From positions 62,001 to 126,000 of the forward strand of contig NZ_FZPD01000004.1 of the NCBI RefSeq assembly GCF_900188325.1: a DNA stretch of 64,000 nucleotides, read 5' to 3'. The stretch is from Ekhidna lutea (GTDB taxonomy: Bacteria > Bacteroidota > Bacteroidia > Cytophagales > Cyclobacteriaceae). This document shows positions 35,386 to 43,634 of this stretch, in pieces (within the stretch, counting starts at the first letter, position 1; every line of letters starts with the position of its first letter). The notes beneath the pieces are model-generated. The model had not been told where the DNA came from, made no database searches, and worked only from the letters and a program-made list of their open reading frames with translations. A program made the translations under genes and the position numbers.

Positions 35386-38300
35386 CTACCCCATCTCCAC
35401 TACCAAATCATCCTGCTCTACCAATTCGCCGGATTGTAGGTGTATCTTTTTGACGGTTCCGGAAACAGATGAGGAGACCGTCGTTTCCATTTTCATTGCT
35501 TCAATGACAAACAGCACATCGTCCTTCTTCACTTTGTCGCCCTCTTTCACTTTCACCTCAGCAATTTTGCCCTGAAGTGGAGATCCAATCTCGTTATCAG
35601 CTTCCGCTTTTCGGTTAGAAATTTTCTTAACGGCCACTTTCTGGTCCCGTATGCTGATACGTCGTGTTTGTCCATTGAGTTTAAATGAAACTGTTCGCAT
35701 CCCTTCCTCATCCGGCTCAGTGATAAAACCCATCTCGATGATGATGTTCTTTCCTTTAGCAATCTCCACAATCACTTCCTCGCCTCGCTTCATTCCGTAG
35801 AAGAAAACAGGAGTTGGTAAGTGGGTCACTTCATCGTACTCCTGAATGTGCTGGTAGTATTCCTTGAAGACTTTCGGGTAAAGCTTAAACGATAAGAAAT
35901 CGTCGAAATCTGTTCGAGGAAACTCTTTTTGAAAGGCCGCAAATTCCTTCTCAAAATCTACCGGATCCATGTTGTCATTGGCTCGGCCTTTCAATGGTTT
36001 TTGATTTTTTAGGATCAACTTGCTGATCTCCGCAGGGAATCCACCCGGTGGCTGTCCTAAATCCCCTTTGAAGAATCCGATCACCGATTCAGGGAATGAA
36101 AGAGAAGCTCCTTTTTCAAATATCTCTTCAGCACTAAGATCATTGGCCGTCATAAACATCGCCATGTCTCCTACCACTTTAGATGAAGGCGTCACCTTTA
36201 CAATATCACCAAAAAGATCATTGACGATCTCATAGTTTTTCTTAATCGTCTCAAACTTATGTTCCAATCCCAGGGCGATTGCCTGAGGTCGTAGATTAGA
36301 GTACTGACCTCCAGGAATTTCGTGATCGTATACTTCTGCTGTTCCCGCTTTCAATCCCGACTCAAACGGGTAGTAAAATTCTCTTACATCCTCAAAATAA
36401 GTTGAGTGTTTGTTCAACGATTCCAGATTCATTTCCCTTCCTCTTTCATGGTACTTCAGAGTAGCCACAAGTGAATTGAAGTTAGGCTGAGAGGTAAGCC
36501 CTGACATGGAAGCGAGTGAAACATCCACAATATCAACCCCTGATTCAATGGCTTTCAGGTACATAGCCGCCTGCATGGATGAGGTGTCATGCGTATGCAG
36601 GTGTATAGGTAAGTCCACCGCCTTCTTCAACTCAGACACCAATAGCTGAGCACTGTATGGTTTCAACAATCCGGCCATGTCTTTAATGGCCAACAGGTGT
36701 GCTCCTTCATCTTCCAGCTGACGCGCCATATCCAGGTAGTACTGAAGCGTGTATTTCTTCTGATCATCGTCCTGTAATTCCCCGGTATAGCAAATGCAAG
36801 CTTCAGCTAACGACTCTGTTCGTTCACGGACTGCTTTTATGCTCACCTTCATGTTTTCAATCCAGTTGAGTGAATCGAAAATACGGAAGATGTCCATGCC
36901 GTTTTCAGCTGTTCGCTCGATAAACCGCTCGATCAGGTTATCCGGATAGGCAGTATACCCTACTCCATTCGATCCTCTCAAAAGCATCTGAAATAAGATG
37001 TTTGGTGCCGCTTCCCGCATGAGCTGAAGTCTCTTCCATGGGCTCTCCTTCAGGAATCGCATGGATACATCGAAGGTAGCGCCTCCCCACATTTCCATGG
37101 AAAACACGTCAGGATTTTGCTGCGCATAGCTTCGGGTCACCTTCAGCATATCTTCCGTTCGGAAACGTGTAGCCAACAAGGACTGATGTGCATCTCGCCA
37201 GGTGGTGTCTGTAAAATGCACCTTCGGGTCGTCTTTGATGGATTGCACAAATTTTTCTCTACCCAGCTTCTTTAATCGATCTCTTGAACCTTCCGGAATG
37301 GAAGCTCCTTTCTGAACAGGTGGTAGTTTGGGAGTCCTGAATGTTTTATTTGGATCGAAAGATTTTACATCAGGGCTGCCATTGACAGAAACCTCACCAA
37401 TGTAATTGAGTGTTTTCGTGCCCCGATCAAAGCTCTTTTTAATCTTGAAAAGATCAGGATGACTATCAATGAAATTGACGGTGGCCTTTCCATTGAAAAA
37501 GTCTTCCGTGTAGATCACATTCTCCAGGAAACCAATATTCGTCTTCACACCACGTACCCTAAACTCCCTCAGTGCCCGATGCAATCGTTGGGCCGCCCCT
37601 TTCAAGGTTCGACCTTTTGCCGTCACCTTCACCAAAAGCGAATCAAAGAATGGAGAGATTTTTACTCCGTTGTACACATTGCCTGCATCCAGGCGAATGC
37701 CAAACCCACCGGCAGATCGGTATGCAATGATGGTTCCATAATCCGGCTTGAAGCCATTTTCCGGGTCTTCTGTGGTCACCCGACATTGGACAGCAAACCC
37801 CCGAACCTGAATATCTTCCTGCGACTGAATGAAAATCTGTGGATGCGAAAGCTTGCATCCTGCCGCGATCAAAATCTGTGTTCGAACAATGTCTATACCT
37901 GTCACCTCCTCAGTAATGGTATGTTCCACCTGCACCCGAGGATTCACCTCTATGAAGTAGATGTTCTCATCCGGATCGACCAGAAACTCGACGGTTCCTG
38001 CGTTGTTGTAGTTTACCTGCTTCGCAATGCGCAAAGCATATTCATACAACTTTTCCCGTGTTTCATCTTTCAACCCCACACTTGGAGCTACCTCCACTAC
38101 CTTTTGAAATCTTCGCTGAACAGAACAATCCCGTTCGTATAAATGCACAATATTTCCAGCACCATCCGCCAGGATCTGCACTTCAATATGCTTGGGGTTC
38201 TCTACATATTTCTCCAGGAAAATTGTGTCGTCTCCAAATGCCTTCCCGGCTTCAGATTTCGCTTCATTGAACGATTTGATCAAAGTCTTCTCATCCCTTA

Positions 38301-38829
38301 CCACACGCATGCCTCTACCTCCACCTCCGGCGGAAGCTTTCAAAATGACCGGGTATCCGATACGCTTCGCTTCACTTTTGGCTATTTCATCATTTTCTAA
38401 AACCTTCAGATTGTCTTCAATAACCGGAACTCTAGCTGCCCGAGCAACCTTCTTAGCCATCACCTTGTCTCCCAATTGAGACATTACCTCCGGCTCAGGG
38501 CCGATAAATGTGATTCCTTCTTCCTTACAACGTGTAGCAAACGTTACATTTTCCGATAGAAAACCATACCCTGGATGGATCGCATCCACGCCGTTTTCTT
38601 TTGCGACCGAAATGATTTCTTCAATATCCAGATAAGGTTTCAACGGTTCGTCATCCGGACCAATTTGATACCCCTCATCTGCTTTGTATCGGTGCAATGA
38701 ATAGCGATCTTCAAAGGTGTAGACAGCCACTGATCGAATGTGTAATTCCGAAATGGCCCGCAGCACCCGAATGGCAATTTCTCCACGGTTGGCGACCATT
38801 ATTTTCTTGAAGAACTTCTGATTTTCCAT
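35386..38829 (-). CDS. pyc: Pyruvate carboxylase
   Basis: A single-chain biotin enzyme of 1147 residues that carboxylates pyruvate to oxaloacetate. The biotin carboxylase domain (about 1-455) has ASAGGGGRGMRVV (ATP loop), EVNPRVQVEHTITEE and RDCSVQRRFQKV. The carboxyltransferase domain (about 530-1000) has DTTWRDAHQSLLATR and metal/lysine blocks such as LAIKDMAGLL. The C-terminal biotinyl domain carries Lys1113 in EAMKMETT. The gene is divergent from marR and its promoter region overlaps two palindromes likely bound by that regulator. Confidence 0.97.
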   Translation of the reverse strand: MENQKFFKKIMVANRGEIAIRVLRAISELHIRSVAVYTFEDRYSLHRYKADEGYQIGPDDEPLKPYLDIEEIISVAKENGVDAIHPGYGFLSENVTFATRCKEEGITFIGPEPEVMSQLGDKVMAKKVARAARVPVIEDNLKVLENDEIAKSEAKRIGYPVILKASAGGGGRGMRVVRDEKTLIKSFNEAKSEAGKAFGDDTIFLEKYVENPKHIEVQILADGAGNIVHLYERDCSVQRRFQKVVEVAPSVGLKDETREKLYEYALRIAKQVNYNNAGTVEFLVDPDENIYFIEVNPRVQVEHTITEEVTGIDIVRTQILIAAGCKLSHPQIFIQSQEDIQVRGFAVQCRVTTEDPENGFKPDYGTIIAYRSAGGFGIRLDAGNVYNGVKISPFFDSLLVKVTAKGRTLKGAAQRLHRALREFRVRGVKTNIGFLENVIYTEDFFNGKATVNFIDSHPDLFKIKKSFDRGTKTLNYIGEVSVNGSPDVKSFDPNKTFRTPKLPPVQKGASIPEGSRDRLKKLGREKFVQSIKDDPKVHFTDTTWRDAHQSLLATRFRTEDMLKVTRSYAQQNPDVFSMEMWGGATFDVSMRFLKESPWKRLQLMREAAPNILFQMLLRGSNGVGYTAYPDNLIERFIERTAENGMDIFRIFDSLNWIENMKVSIKAVRERTESLAEACICYTGELQDDDQKKYTLQYYLDMARQLEDEGAHLLAIKDMAGLLKPYSAQLLVSELKKAVDLPIHLHTHDTSSMQAAMYLKAIESGVDIVDVSLASMSGLTSQPNFNSLVATLKYHERGREMNLESLNKHSTYFEDVREFYYPFESGLKAGTAEVYDHEIPGGQYSNLRPQAIALGLEHKFETIKKNYEIVNDLFGDIVKVTPSSKVVGDMAMFMTANDLSAEEIFEKGASLSFPESVIGFFKGDLGQPPGGFPAEISKLILKNQKPLKGRANDNMDPVDFEKEFAAFQKEFPRTDFDDFLSFKLYPKVFKEYYQHIQEYDEVTHLPTPVFFYGMKRGEEVIVEIAKGKNIIIEMGFITEPDEEGMRTVSFKLNGQTRRISIRDQKVAVKKISNRKAEADNEIGSPLQGKIAEVKVKEGDKVKKDDVLFVIEAMKMETTVSSSVSGTVKKIHLQSGELVEQDDLVVEMG

Positions 38830-38871
38830 ACAGGTTGGAAATTAAAGAAATCAAAAGACAATCCATAAACT

Positions 38872-38887
38872 ATGTAGACAACTACAT
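38872..38887. promoter_or_regulatory. Putative MarR operator 1
   Basis: ATGTAG-ACAA-CTACAT is a perfect inverted repeat, 43 bp from the pyc start and about 37 bp from the marR start. It shares GTAG-N4-CTAC with operator 2. Confidence 0.65.
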
Positions 38888-38905
38888 TTATTTTTATATA
38901 TTTAC

Positions 38906-38917
38906 GTAGTTAACTAC
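38906..38917. promoter_or_regulatory. Putative MarR operator 2
   Basis: GTAGTTAACTAC is a perfect 12-bp palindrome directly upstream of the marR start. Its centre is 32 bp from that of operator 1, about three helical turns, so both could be bound on the same DNA face. Confidence 0.65.
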
Positions 38918-38923
38918 ATTATT

Positions 38924-39409
38924 ATGCAATACGATTTTGTAAATGAACTAGGCTATCTGGGGCTTGCGGTCAGGCTCAAACGGCTAAGTGATGCGATGGT
39001 CCATAGTGGCAGGCAGATGTACAAGGAGTTGGGGTTGGATATTGAGCCCAATTGGTTCCTGATATTCAGACTTTTGAAAAAGTATAATCAGCTTTCAGTG
39101 ACTGAAATGGCATCCAAGCTACATTTTTCACACCCTTCTGTCATTACCATGGTTGGGAAAATGGAGAAGGCAGGCTATCTCAATTCCACTCTCGATAAAT
39201 CCGACTCCCGGAAAAAGCATTTTTTCTTGTCTGCGAAAGCTGAAGAAAACCTACCGCGTTTTGAAGAAATATGGCAAGCGGGAACCGAAGGAGTGAAAAA
39301 ACTCTTTTCGGAGGATAGCAATTTCCTGAACCTATTGGAAGCCCTGGAGGTGCAGTACAGCCAAAAAGATTTTAAAGAAAGAACCCTAAACGAATTAGGC
39401 AATGAATAA
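38924..39409 (+). CDS. MarR family transcriptional regulator
   Basis: A 161-residue winged-helix regulator. The DNA-binding part is LSVTEMASKLHFSHPSVITMVGKMEKAGYL (about residues 65-95, shown here by its ends LSVTEMASKL and GKMEKAGYL), followed by the wing DKSDSRKKHFFLSAK. The N-terminal and C-terminal helices would form the dimer interface. Two palindromes in front of the gene suggest autoregulation. It overlaps the downstream decarboxylase gene by 8 bp, so that enzyme and the two acetyltransferases are probable targets. Confidence 0.9.
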   Translation: MQYDFVNELGYLGLAVRLKRLSDAMVHSGRQMYKELGLDIEPNWFLIFRLLKKYNQLSVTEMASKLHFSHPSVITMVGKMEKAGYLNSTLDKSDSRKKHFFLSAKAEENLPRFEEIWQAGTEGVKKLFSEDSNFLNLLEALEVQYSQKDFKERTLNELGNE

Positions 39410-40841
39410 CACACTCGATTTCTCTCCGGAGCAATTTCAGAAGCTCCTCAATAAAACCTCTGATCTGGTTATCCATCAGCTTTCCGATTTAGAAAGTAAG
39501 AAAGCCTACCATTTCCATCCTCAAAAAGAGGTCGAAAGCTGGTTTGATGAGCCCCTGCCTAAAGAAGGAATGAACCCTGAAGAAGTGATTGACTTGTTCA
39601 AAGAACTGGTCATGGATACGGCCACCAACAATGTGGGACCATACATGTACGCCTATGTGATGACTGGAGGCTCACAAATGTCACTGCTTGCAGAAAAACT
39701 GACAGCCACCATCAACCAGAACGTTGGGAAGTGGCACTTGGGGCCTGCAGCCAGTGAAATCGAAAAGCGTGTGGTGCAGTGGGCGGGTGAGCTTACCACC
39801 TTTGGAAAAGACTGTGGAGGTGTGATGGTTAGTGGTGGTTCTGCCGCAAACCTGGCCGGACTGACAGTTGCCAGAAACATCTTCTTTGAAAAAGAAAATA
39901 TCCGAGAAAAGGGGTTATTTGGTATGAAGCCCTTTACCGTTTATGCCTCAACCGAAGTGCATGGATGCGTGGACAAAAGCCTCATGGAATTGGGTATTGG
40001 CACCAATCAGCTTCGAAAAATTCCTGTCAATGAGGATTTTACCATCAACCTGGATGATCTGAAAGCAGCGATAAAGCAGGATAAATCTGCAGGCTTCACT
40101 CCTTTTTGTGTGGTCGGTACTGCCGGAACAGTAAATACCGGAGCAATTGATGATTTGACTGCTTTGGCTTCCATCGCAAAAGAACACGACATGTGGTTTC
40201 ACATTGATGGAGCCTATGGAGGATTGCCAGCTTGCTTAAAAAGTATCCAGAAAGAATACAAAGGCATTGAGCTGGCCGACTCACTAGCATTGGACTTTCA
40301 TAAGTGGATGTACCAGACCTTTGAGGCTGGTTGTTTGCTGGTAAATGACTTCAGTATTCTGCAACGAACGTACTTCAAACAAGCTTCCTATCTGGATACC
40401 ACACTGGAAGAGCAGGGACGCACCAACTTCAACGAGCATTATTTTCAGTTAACACGAAATGCGAAAGCCATCAAGGTATGGATGAGTCTGAAAACCTACG
40501 GCATGAAAAAGCTAAAGGCGATGATTCAGAAAGACATTGTCCTGGCGCACTACCTTGGAGAACAGATTGAAAAGGCGGATGATTTTGAATTGAAAAGCAC
40601 TTCTCATCTGGCGGTTACCAGCTTCCGGTATACGAATGGGCTGACCGACGAGAAAGCCATTGATGAGCTGAACAGAAAGCTAATCCCTGCTTTAGAGAAA
40701 GATGGACGAGTGTTTATTACGGGTACTACCCTGCACAATCAGTTTGTGATTCGGGCCTGTCTGATCAACCACCGCATGCATGAAGGAACTGTCAATTACC
40801 TGCTGAAGGTTATTAGAGAGGTTGCAGCTAACCTAAACTGA
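39402..40841 (+). CDS. PLP-dependent group II decarboxylase
   Basis: A 479-residue pyridoxal-phosphate enzyme of the aromatic amino acid/glutamate/diaminobutyrate decarboxylase group. VSGGSAANLAGLTVARN binds the cofactor phosphate, HIDGAYGGLP holds the Asp that contacts the pyridine nitrogen, and DFHKWMYQ carries the Schiff-base Lys301. Substrate is uncertain; aromatic amino acids or 2,4-diaminobutyrate are options. It overlaps marR by 8 bp and precedes two GNAT genes, suggesting that an amine product is acetylated. Confidence 0.9.
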   Translation: MNNTLDFSPEQFQKLLNKTSDLVIHQLSDLESKKAYHFHPQKEVESWFDEPLPKEGMNPEEVIDLFKELVMDTATNNVGPYMYAYVMTGGSQMSLLAEKLTATINQNVGKWHLGPAASEIEKRVVQWAGELTTFGKDCGGVMVSGGSAANLAGLTVARNIFFEKENIREKGLFGMKPFTVYASTEVHGCVDKSLMELGIGTNQLRKIPVNEDFTINLDDLKAAIKQDKSAGFTPFCVVGTAGTVNTGAIDDLTALASIAKEHDMWFHIDGAYGGLPACLKSIQKEYKGIELADSLALDFHKWMYQTFEAGCLLVNDFSILQRTYFKQASYLDTTLEEQGRTNFNEHYFQLTRNAKAIKVWMSLKTYGMKKLKAMIQKDIVLAHYLGEQIEKADDFELKSTSHLAVTSFRYTNGLTDEKAIDELNRKLIPALEKDGRVFITGTTLHNQFVIRACLINHRMHEGTVNYLLKVIREVAANLN

Positions 40842-40850
40842 ATCCACCGA

Positions 40851-41369
40851 ATGAAGGTAACAATCGAAAGCATCAGTACAGACCAACTTGATCCTCTGCA
40901 AGCATTATGCATAGCGACGTTTACAGAGACCTATGGATCTCAAAACACCAAAAGTGATCTCGAAAATTACCTGGAGACGAACTTCAATTCAGCTCAATTA
41001 AAGAAAGAGCTTGAAAACCCTCAGTCGGAGTACTACTTTGTTAAAGTTGATGGAGCCATAGCGGGTTATCTGAAAGTGAACGTAGGAGATGCTCAAACAG
41101 AGATTAAGGAACAAAACGGTCTTGAGATTGAGCGAATCTATGTTTCCAGAGCCTATCAGGGAAAGAAACTGGGGCAGGCGCTGTTTGAAAAGGCAATGGA
41201 ACGAGCAAGGTTTCATAAAACAGCCTTTCTGTGGCTGGGAGTGTGGGATCAAAATACCAATGCCATTGGCTTTTATGAGCGAAATGGATTCAAAACCTTC
41301 GACACCCATGTGTTTCAGCTGGGGGATGACATGCAAACAGATTTGATGATGAAACTGGAGCTGGCATGA
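40851..41369 (+). CDS. GNAT family N-acetyltransferase
   Basis: A 172-residue acetyltransferase. The acetyl-CoA binding motif A is IERIYVSRAYQGKKLGQALF and motif B is LWLGVWDQNTNAIGFYERNGF. It starts 9 bp after the decarboxylase gene and overlaps the next GNAT gene by 4 bp. An amine from the decarboxylase is a plausible substrate, by context only. Confidence 0.92.
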   Translation: MKVTIESISTDQLDPLQALCIATFTETYGSQNTKSDLENYLETNFNSAQLKKELENPQSEYYFVKVDGAIAGYLKVNVGDAQTEIKEQNGLEIERIYVSRAYQGKKLGQALFEKAMERARFHKTAFLWLGVWDQNTNAIGFYERNGFKTFDTHVFQLGDDMQTDLMMKLELA

Positions 41370-41857
41370 TGGAAATCAGGAAAGCCACCGAAACAGACCA
41401 TGATGGCGTTTGGGAGATTTTCTCAGAGGTTGTAAAGAAAGGAGACACCTATGTCTTTCCGGATGATACTCCAAGGGCTGATTTGGCCAAGTATTGGTTT
41501 GCATCCGAGATGGAGACTTATGTGGCTGAAAATGAGAATGGAGAAATTGTGAGCACCTACTTTCTAAAACCCAATTATCCCGGCCGTGGCAATCACATTG
41601 CGAATGCCGGATACATGGTAATGCCGTCTCATCAGGGAAAAGGCATTGGCAAGCTCCTTTGCGAACACTCCATACAAATAGCTAATGAGCTTGGCAATCA
41701 CGCCATGCAATTCAATATTGTGGTATCAACGAATACGGCAGCCGTTCGGCTCTGGCAACAGTTCGGCTTTGAGATCATTGGCACCACGCCCAAAGGATTT
41801 CAGCACAAGGAATTGGGATTGGTGGATACTTATGTGATGTGGAGGGGGTTGAAATAG
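41366..41857 (+). CDS. GNAT family N-acetyltransferase
   Basis: A 163-residue acetyltransferase with motif A in GYMVMPSHQGKGIGKLLCEH and motif B in NTAAVRLWQQFGFEIIGTTP. It begins within the stop codon of the previous GNAT gene (ATGA). It differs clearly from that neighbour in sequence, so it is not a recent duplicate. It is the last gene of the probable marR operon. Confidence 0.92.
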   Translation: MMEIRKATETDHDGVWEIFSEVVKKGDTYVFPDDTPRADLAKYWFASEMETYVAENENGEIVSTYFLKPNYPGRGNHIANAGYMVMPSHQGKGIGKLLCEHSIQIANELGNHAMQFNIVVSTNTAAVRLWQQFGFEIIGTTPKGFQHKELGLVDTYVMWRGLK

Positions 41858-41894
41858 GTCGAATATTTAGCATTCCGCTATATTTGAAAGGAGG

Positions 41895-41917
41895 ATAAAC
41901 GACATATGTCCGTTTAT
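41895..41917. repeat. Imperfect palindrome upstream of the AbiU2-like gene
   Basis: ATAAACGACAT facing ATGTCCGTTTAT is an inverted repeat broken by a single extra base, 30 bp before the AbiU2-like start. It could be an operator, a hairpin in the leader or a recombination remnant. Confidence 0.5.
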
Positions 41918-41946
41918 ACAAATGTTAGTCTTCATACCTGATCCGC

Positions 41947-42642
41947 ATGGGAACAACCCAAACCGCTGAAGAAGTAAAACAAGAACACCTAGAAAAACTC
42001 GGCCCTGAACTGGGGAACATTTATCATCAACTTAGAAATGAACTCATTTTTATTCACATCAAGTGGTGTGAATTCGAGGAACTCTACGCTCATGAAGAGC
42101 GAGTCGAACTTATGAAGAAAAACTCACCCAACTTTTTCTATTATCTACAAAACATCTTATTTGAGGACGTCATATTGGCCATTACCAGAATAACAGAAAG
42201 TAAAACCAATAAGGGTAAAGAGAATTTAACAATTCGACATTTTCCGAGCTTGGTATCTGACAAACTGAAAGGGAAAACTGGCAAACTGATAAAACGAATC
42301 AACTCAGAATCTAGCTTCTGTAGAGATCGACGCAACAGGAAAATTGGACACTTGGATAAAAATTTGGCACTAAAAGAAAATCCAAAACCATTGGAAATTG
42401 CAAGTAGGAATAAGGTTAACCAAGTATTGGACAGTTTGGCAGAACTTATGAACTTCTTGCAACTCGAGTATATGAACTCATCAACTCATTACAGAGTAAG
42501 GTCCGACCATGGTTACTTTCTTCTACAACGAGCTGAACGAGGAAGAAAACTAAGAGACCTAAGACTTAAACTTATCAAAGAGAACAAGATCGATTTGTAT
42601 AACGAACTTTATGAATACTTGAACGAGAAAAACGAAGAGTAA
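41947..42642 (+). CDS. AbiU2-type HEPN-domain protein
   Basis: A 231-residue protein matching the HEPN AbiU2-like family, linked to phage abortive infection. Family-like parts are LGPELGNIYHQLRNELIFIH (about 18-37), NFFYYLQNILFEDVILAITR and the HEPN active-site motif RNRKIGHLD (Arg129 to His135, R-x5-H). HEPN proteins of this type usually act as metal-independent RNases. It has its own promoter region containing a palindrome, and lies between housekeeping-like genes and a toxin-antitoxin pair, a typical defence setting. Activity is inferred. Confidence 0.82.
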   Translation: MGTTQTAEEVKQEHLEKLGPELGNIYHQLRNELIFIHIKWCEFEELYAHEERVELMKKNSPNFFYYLQNILFEDVILAITRITESKTNKGKENLTIRHFPSLVSDKLKGKTGKLIKRINSESSFCRDRRNRKIGHLDKNLALKENPKPLEIASRNKVNQVLDSLAELMNFLQLEYMNSSTHYRVRSDHGYFLLQRAERGRKLRDLRLKLIKENKIDLYNELYEYLNEKNEE

Positions 42643-42800
42643 CAGTAACTTCTGCAGGCGCAAGCGTCTCACATGTGCTTCTGTAATTACATCCCCCTTC
42701 TAAGCTCGACCCGACACACCCCCTGAACGTTGGACCGTCTCCTCGGCAAATTTTATCGCAAAAGAACGGAATCAGAATCACTTTCGTTAACTTAGTTATC
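42643..42800. other. Intergenic stretch with a dispersed 25-bp repeat
   Basis: Holds TGTGCTTCTGTAATTACATC plus the next five bases at 42674-42698, repeated exactly at 44928-44952. No gene is visible in it. Confidence 0.6.
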
Positions 42801-42989
42801 ATGGAAACTAAGCTCAAAGAACATTTAATTCAGATTGCGGGTAGACTAACACCTGAATCAACCCTGGAGGATGTTTATGAACAACTCTCTTTGCTTGCAG
42901 ATATTGAGATTTCCGAACAACAGGAACAAAAGGGTCAAATACTGACTCAATCTGAAGTCGAAAAGCAATCCAAAGAATGGGTAAAGTAA
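42801..42989 (+). CDS. Putative antitoxin of a ParD/ParE-type module
   Basis: A 62-residue acidic, helical protein (LTPESTLEDVYEQLSLLADI, then a QSEVEKQSKEW tail). Such small proteins directly upstream of ParE toxins are addiction-module antitoxins; the helical C-terminal tail would wrap the toxin. It has no recognisable DNA-binding domain. Its end overlaps the toxin gene by 13 bp, the classic layout. Confidence 0.8.
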   Translation: METKLKEHLIQIAGRLTPESTLEDVYEQLSLLADIEISEQQEQKGQILTQSEVEKQSKEWVK

Positions 42990-43282
42990 TTTGGACCAAA
43001 CGAGCTTTCGATCAATTACAACGTAACATCAAATACATCAAAGAGGAACAGGGTAACTCCTATGCTGAAACTGTTCTTAACAAGATTCTAAGTTCAACTG
43101 CTCTCTTAGAGGGCACACCTAAAATGGGTAGAGTTGAATCACTTCTTGAACATAAAAAATCAGAATATCGCTTCATGATTGTCTGGAGTTATAAAATAAT
43201 TTATCGAGTAGCAACAGACAGTGTAGTAATCACCAGAGTCTTTCATACCTCAAGAAATCCCGACAAACTAAAAGGAGTTTAA
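42977..43282 (+). CDS. RelE/ParE family toxin
   Basis: A 101-residue basic protein of the RelE/ParE superfamily. VIWTKRAFDQLQRNIKYIKEE, the central LEGTPKMGRVESL, and YRFMIVWSYKIIYRV with VVITRVFHTSRNP give the typical helix-helix-sheet pattern. ParE members poison DNA gyrase and RelE members cleave mRNA; the sequence is closer in style to ParE but this is not proven. It is paired with the overlapping antitoxin. Confidence 0.9.
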   Translation: MGKVIWTKRAFDQLQRNIKYIKEEQGNSYAETVLNKILSSTALLEGTPKMGRVESLLEHKKSEYRFMIVWSYKIIYRVATDSVVITRVFHTSRNPDKLKGV

Positions 43283-43313
43283 AAAACAGAAGGTAACACG
43301 GGCTAGACTTAAA

Positions 43314-43383
43314 TGTCATCTCGACCAAAGGGAGAGATATTTACTTTGGAGGTAAAGATTTCTCACATGCGTTCGAAATGACA
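43314..43383. repeat. Palindromic intergenic element, 70 bp
   Basis: Ends TGTCATCTCGA and TCGAAATGACA are inverted repeats with one mismatch. Inside, GAGAtATTTAC and GTAAAGATTTCTC are also roughly inverted. Confidence 0.6.
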
Positions 43384-43487
43384 CCTAGTTTATTCTCCTA
43401 CTCGGTTCTGTCCTCACGAACTGAAAACTGATTTTGGTTTGTGAAGACACAAACCATGGCGATTGGTCCGACACAATCACTCGTGCG

Positions 43488-43610
43488 TGTCACCCTGCCA
43501 TGCCTTCGGGCAAGCCTTTGGCGTCCGTAGGAGCCTGTCGAAGGGTGTGGGATGAGCGTGGGTTTGATCAATCGATGACTTGTCTATCCTTCGATAAACT
43601 CAGGATGACA
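43488..43610. repeat. Palindromic intergenic element, copy 1 of a pair
   Basis: Begins TGTCACCCTG and ends CAGGATGACA (inverted, one mismatch). The inner block GCCTTCGGGCAAGCCTTTGG and GAGCCTGTCGAAGGGT recurs at 44069-44186 in the same orientation. Confidence 0.65.
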
Positions 43611-43634
43611 ATAGTTAATTATCCATGGGAATCG

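Larger units (their letters stand above)
43283..43634. other. Repeat-rich intergenic region
   Basis: A gap of 350 bp containing two palindromic elements (43314-43383 and 43488-43610) separated by unique sequence. The open frame of 74 codons across the second element is not credible as a gene. Confidence 0.6.

Noticed and set aside
37459-38142. Long plus-strand frame of 227 codons inside pyc
   Set aside because: It is antisense to the highly conserved biotin carboxylase domain, and such shadows are expected from codon bias.
41895-41950. Integron attC site
   Set aside because: A palindrome is present but the paired RYYYAAC/GTTRRRY core sites and an integrase are not.
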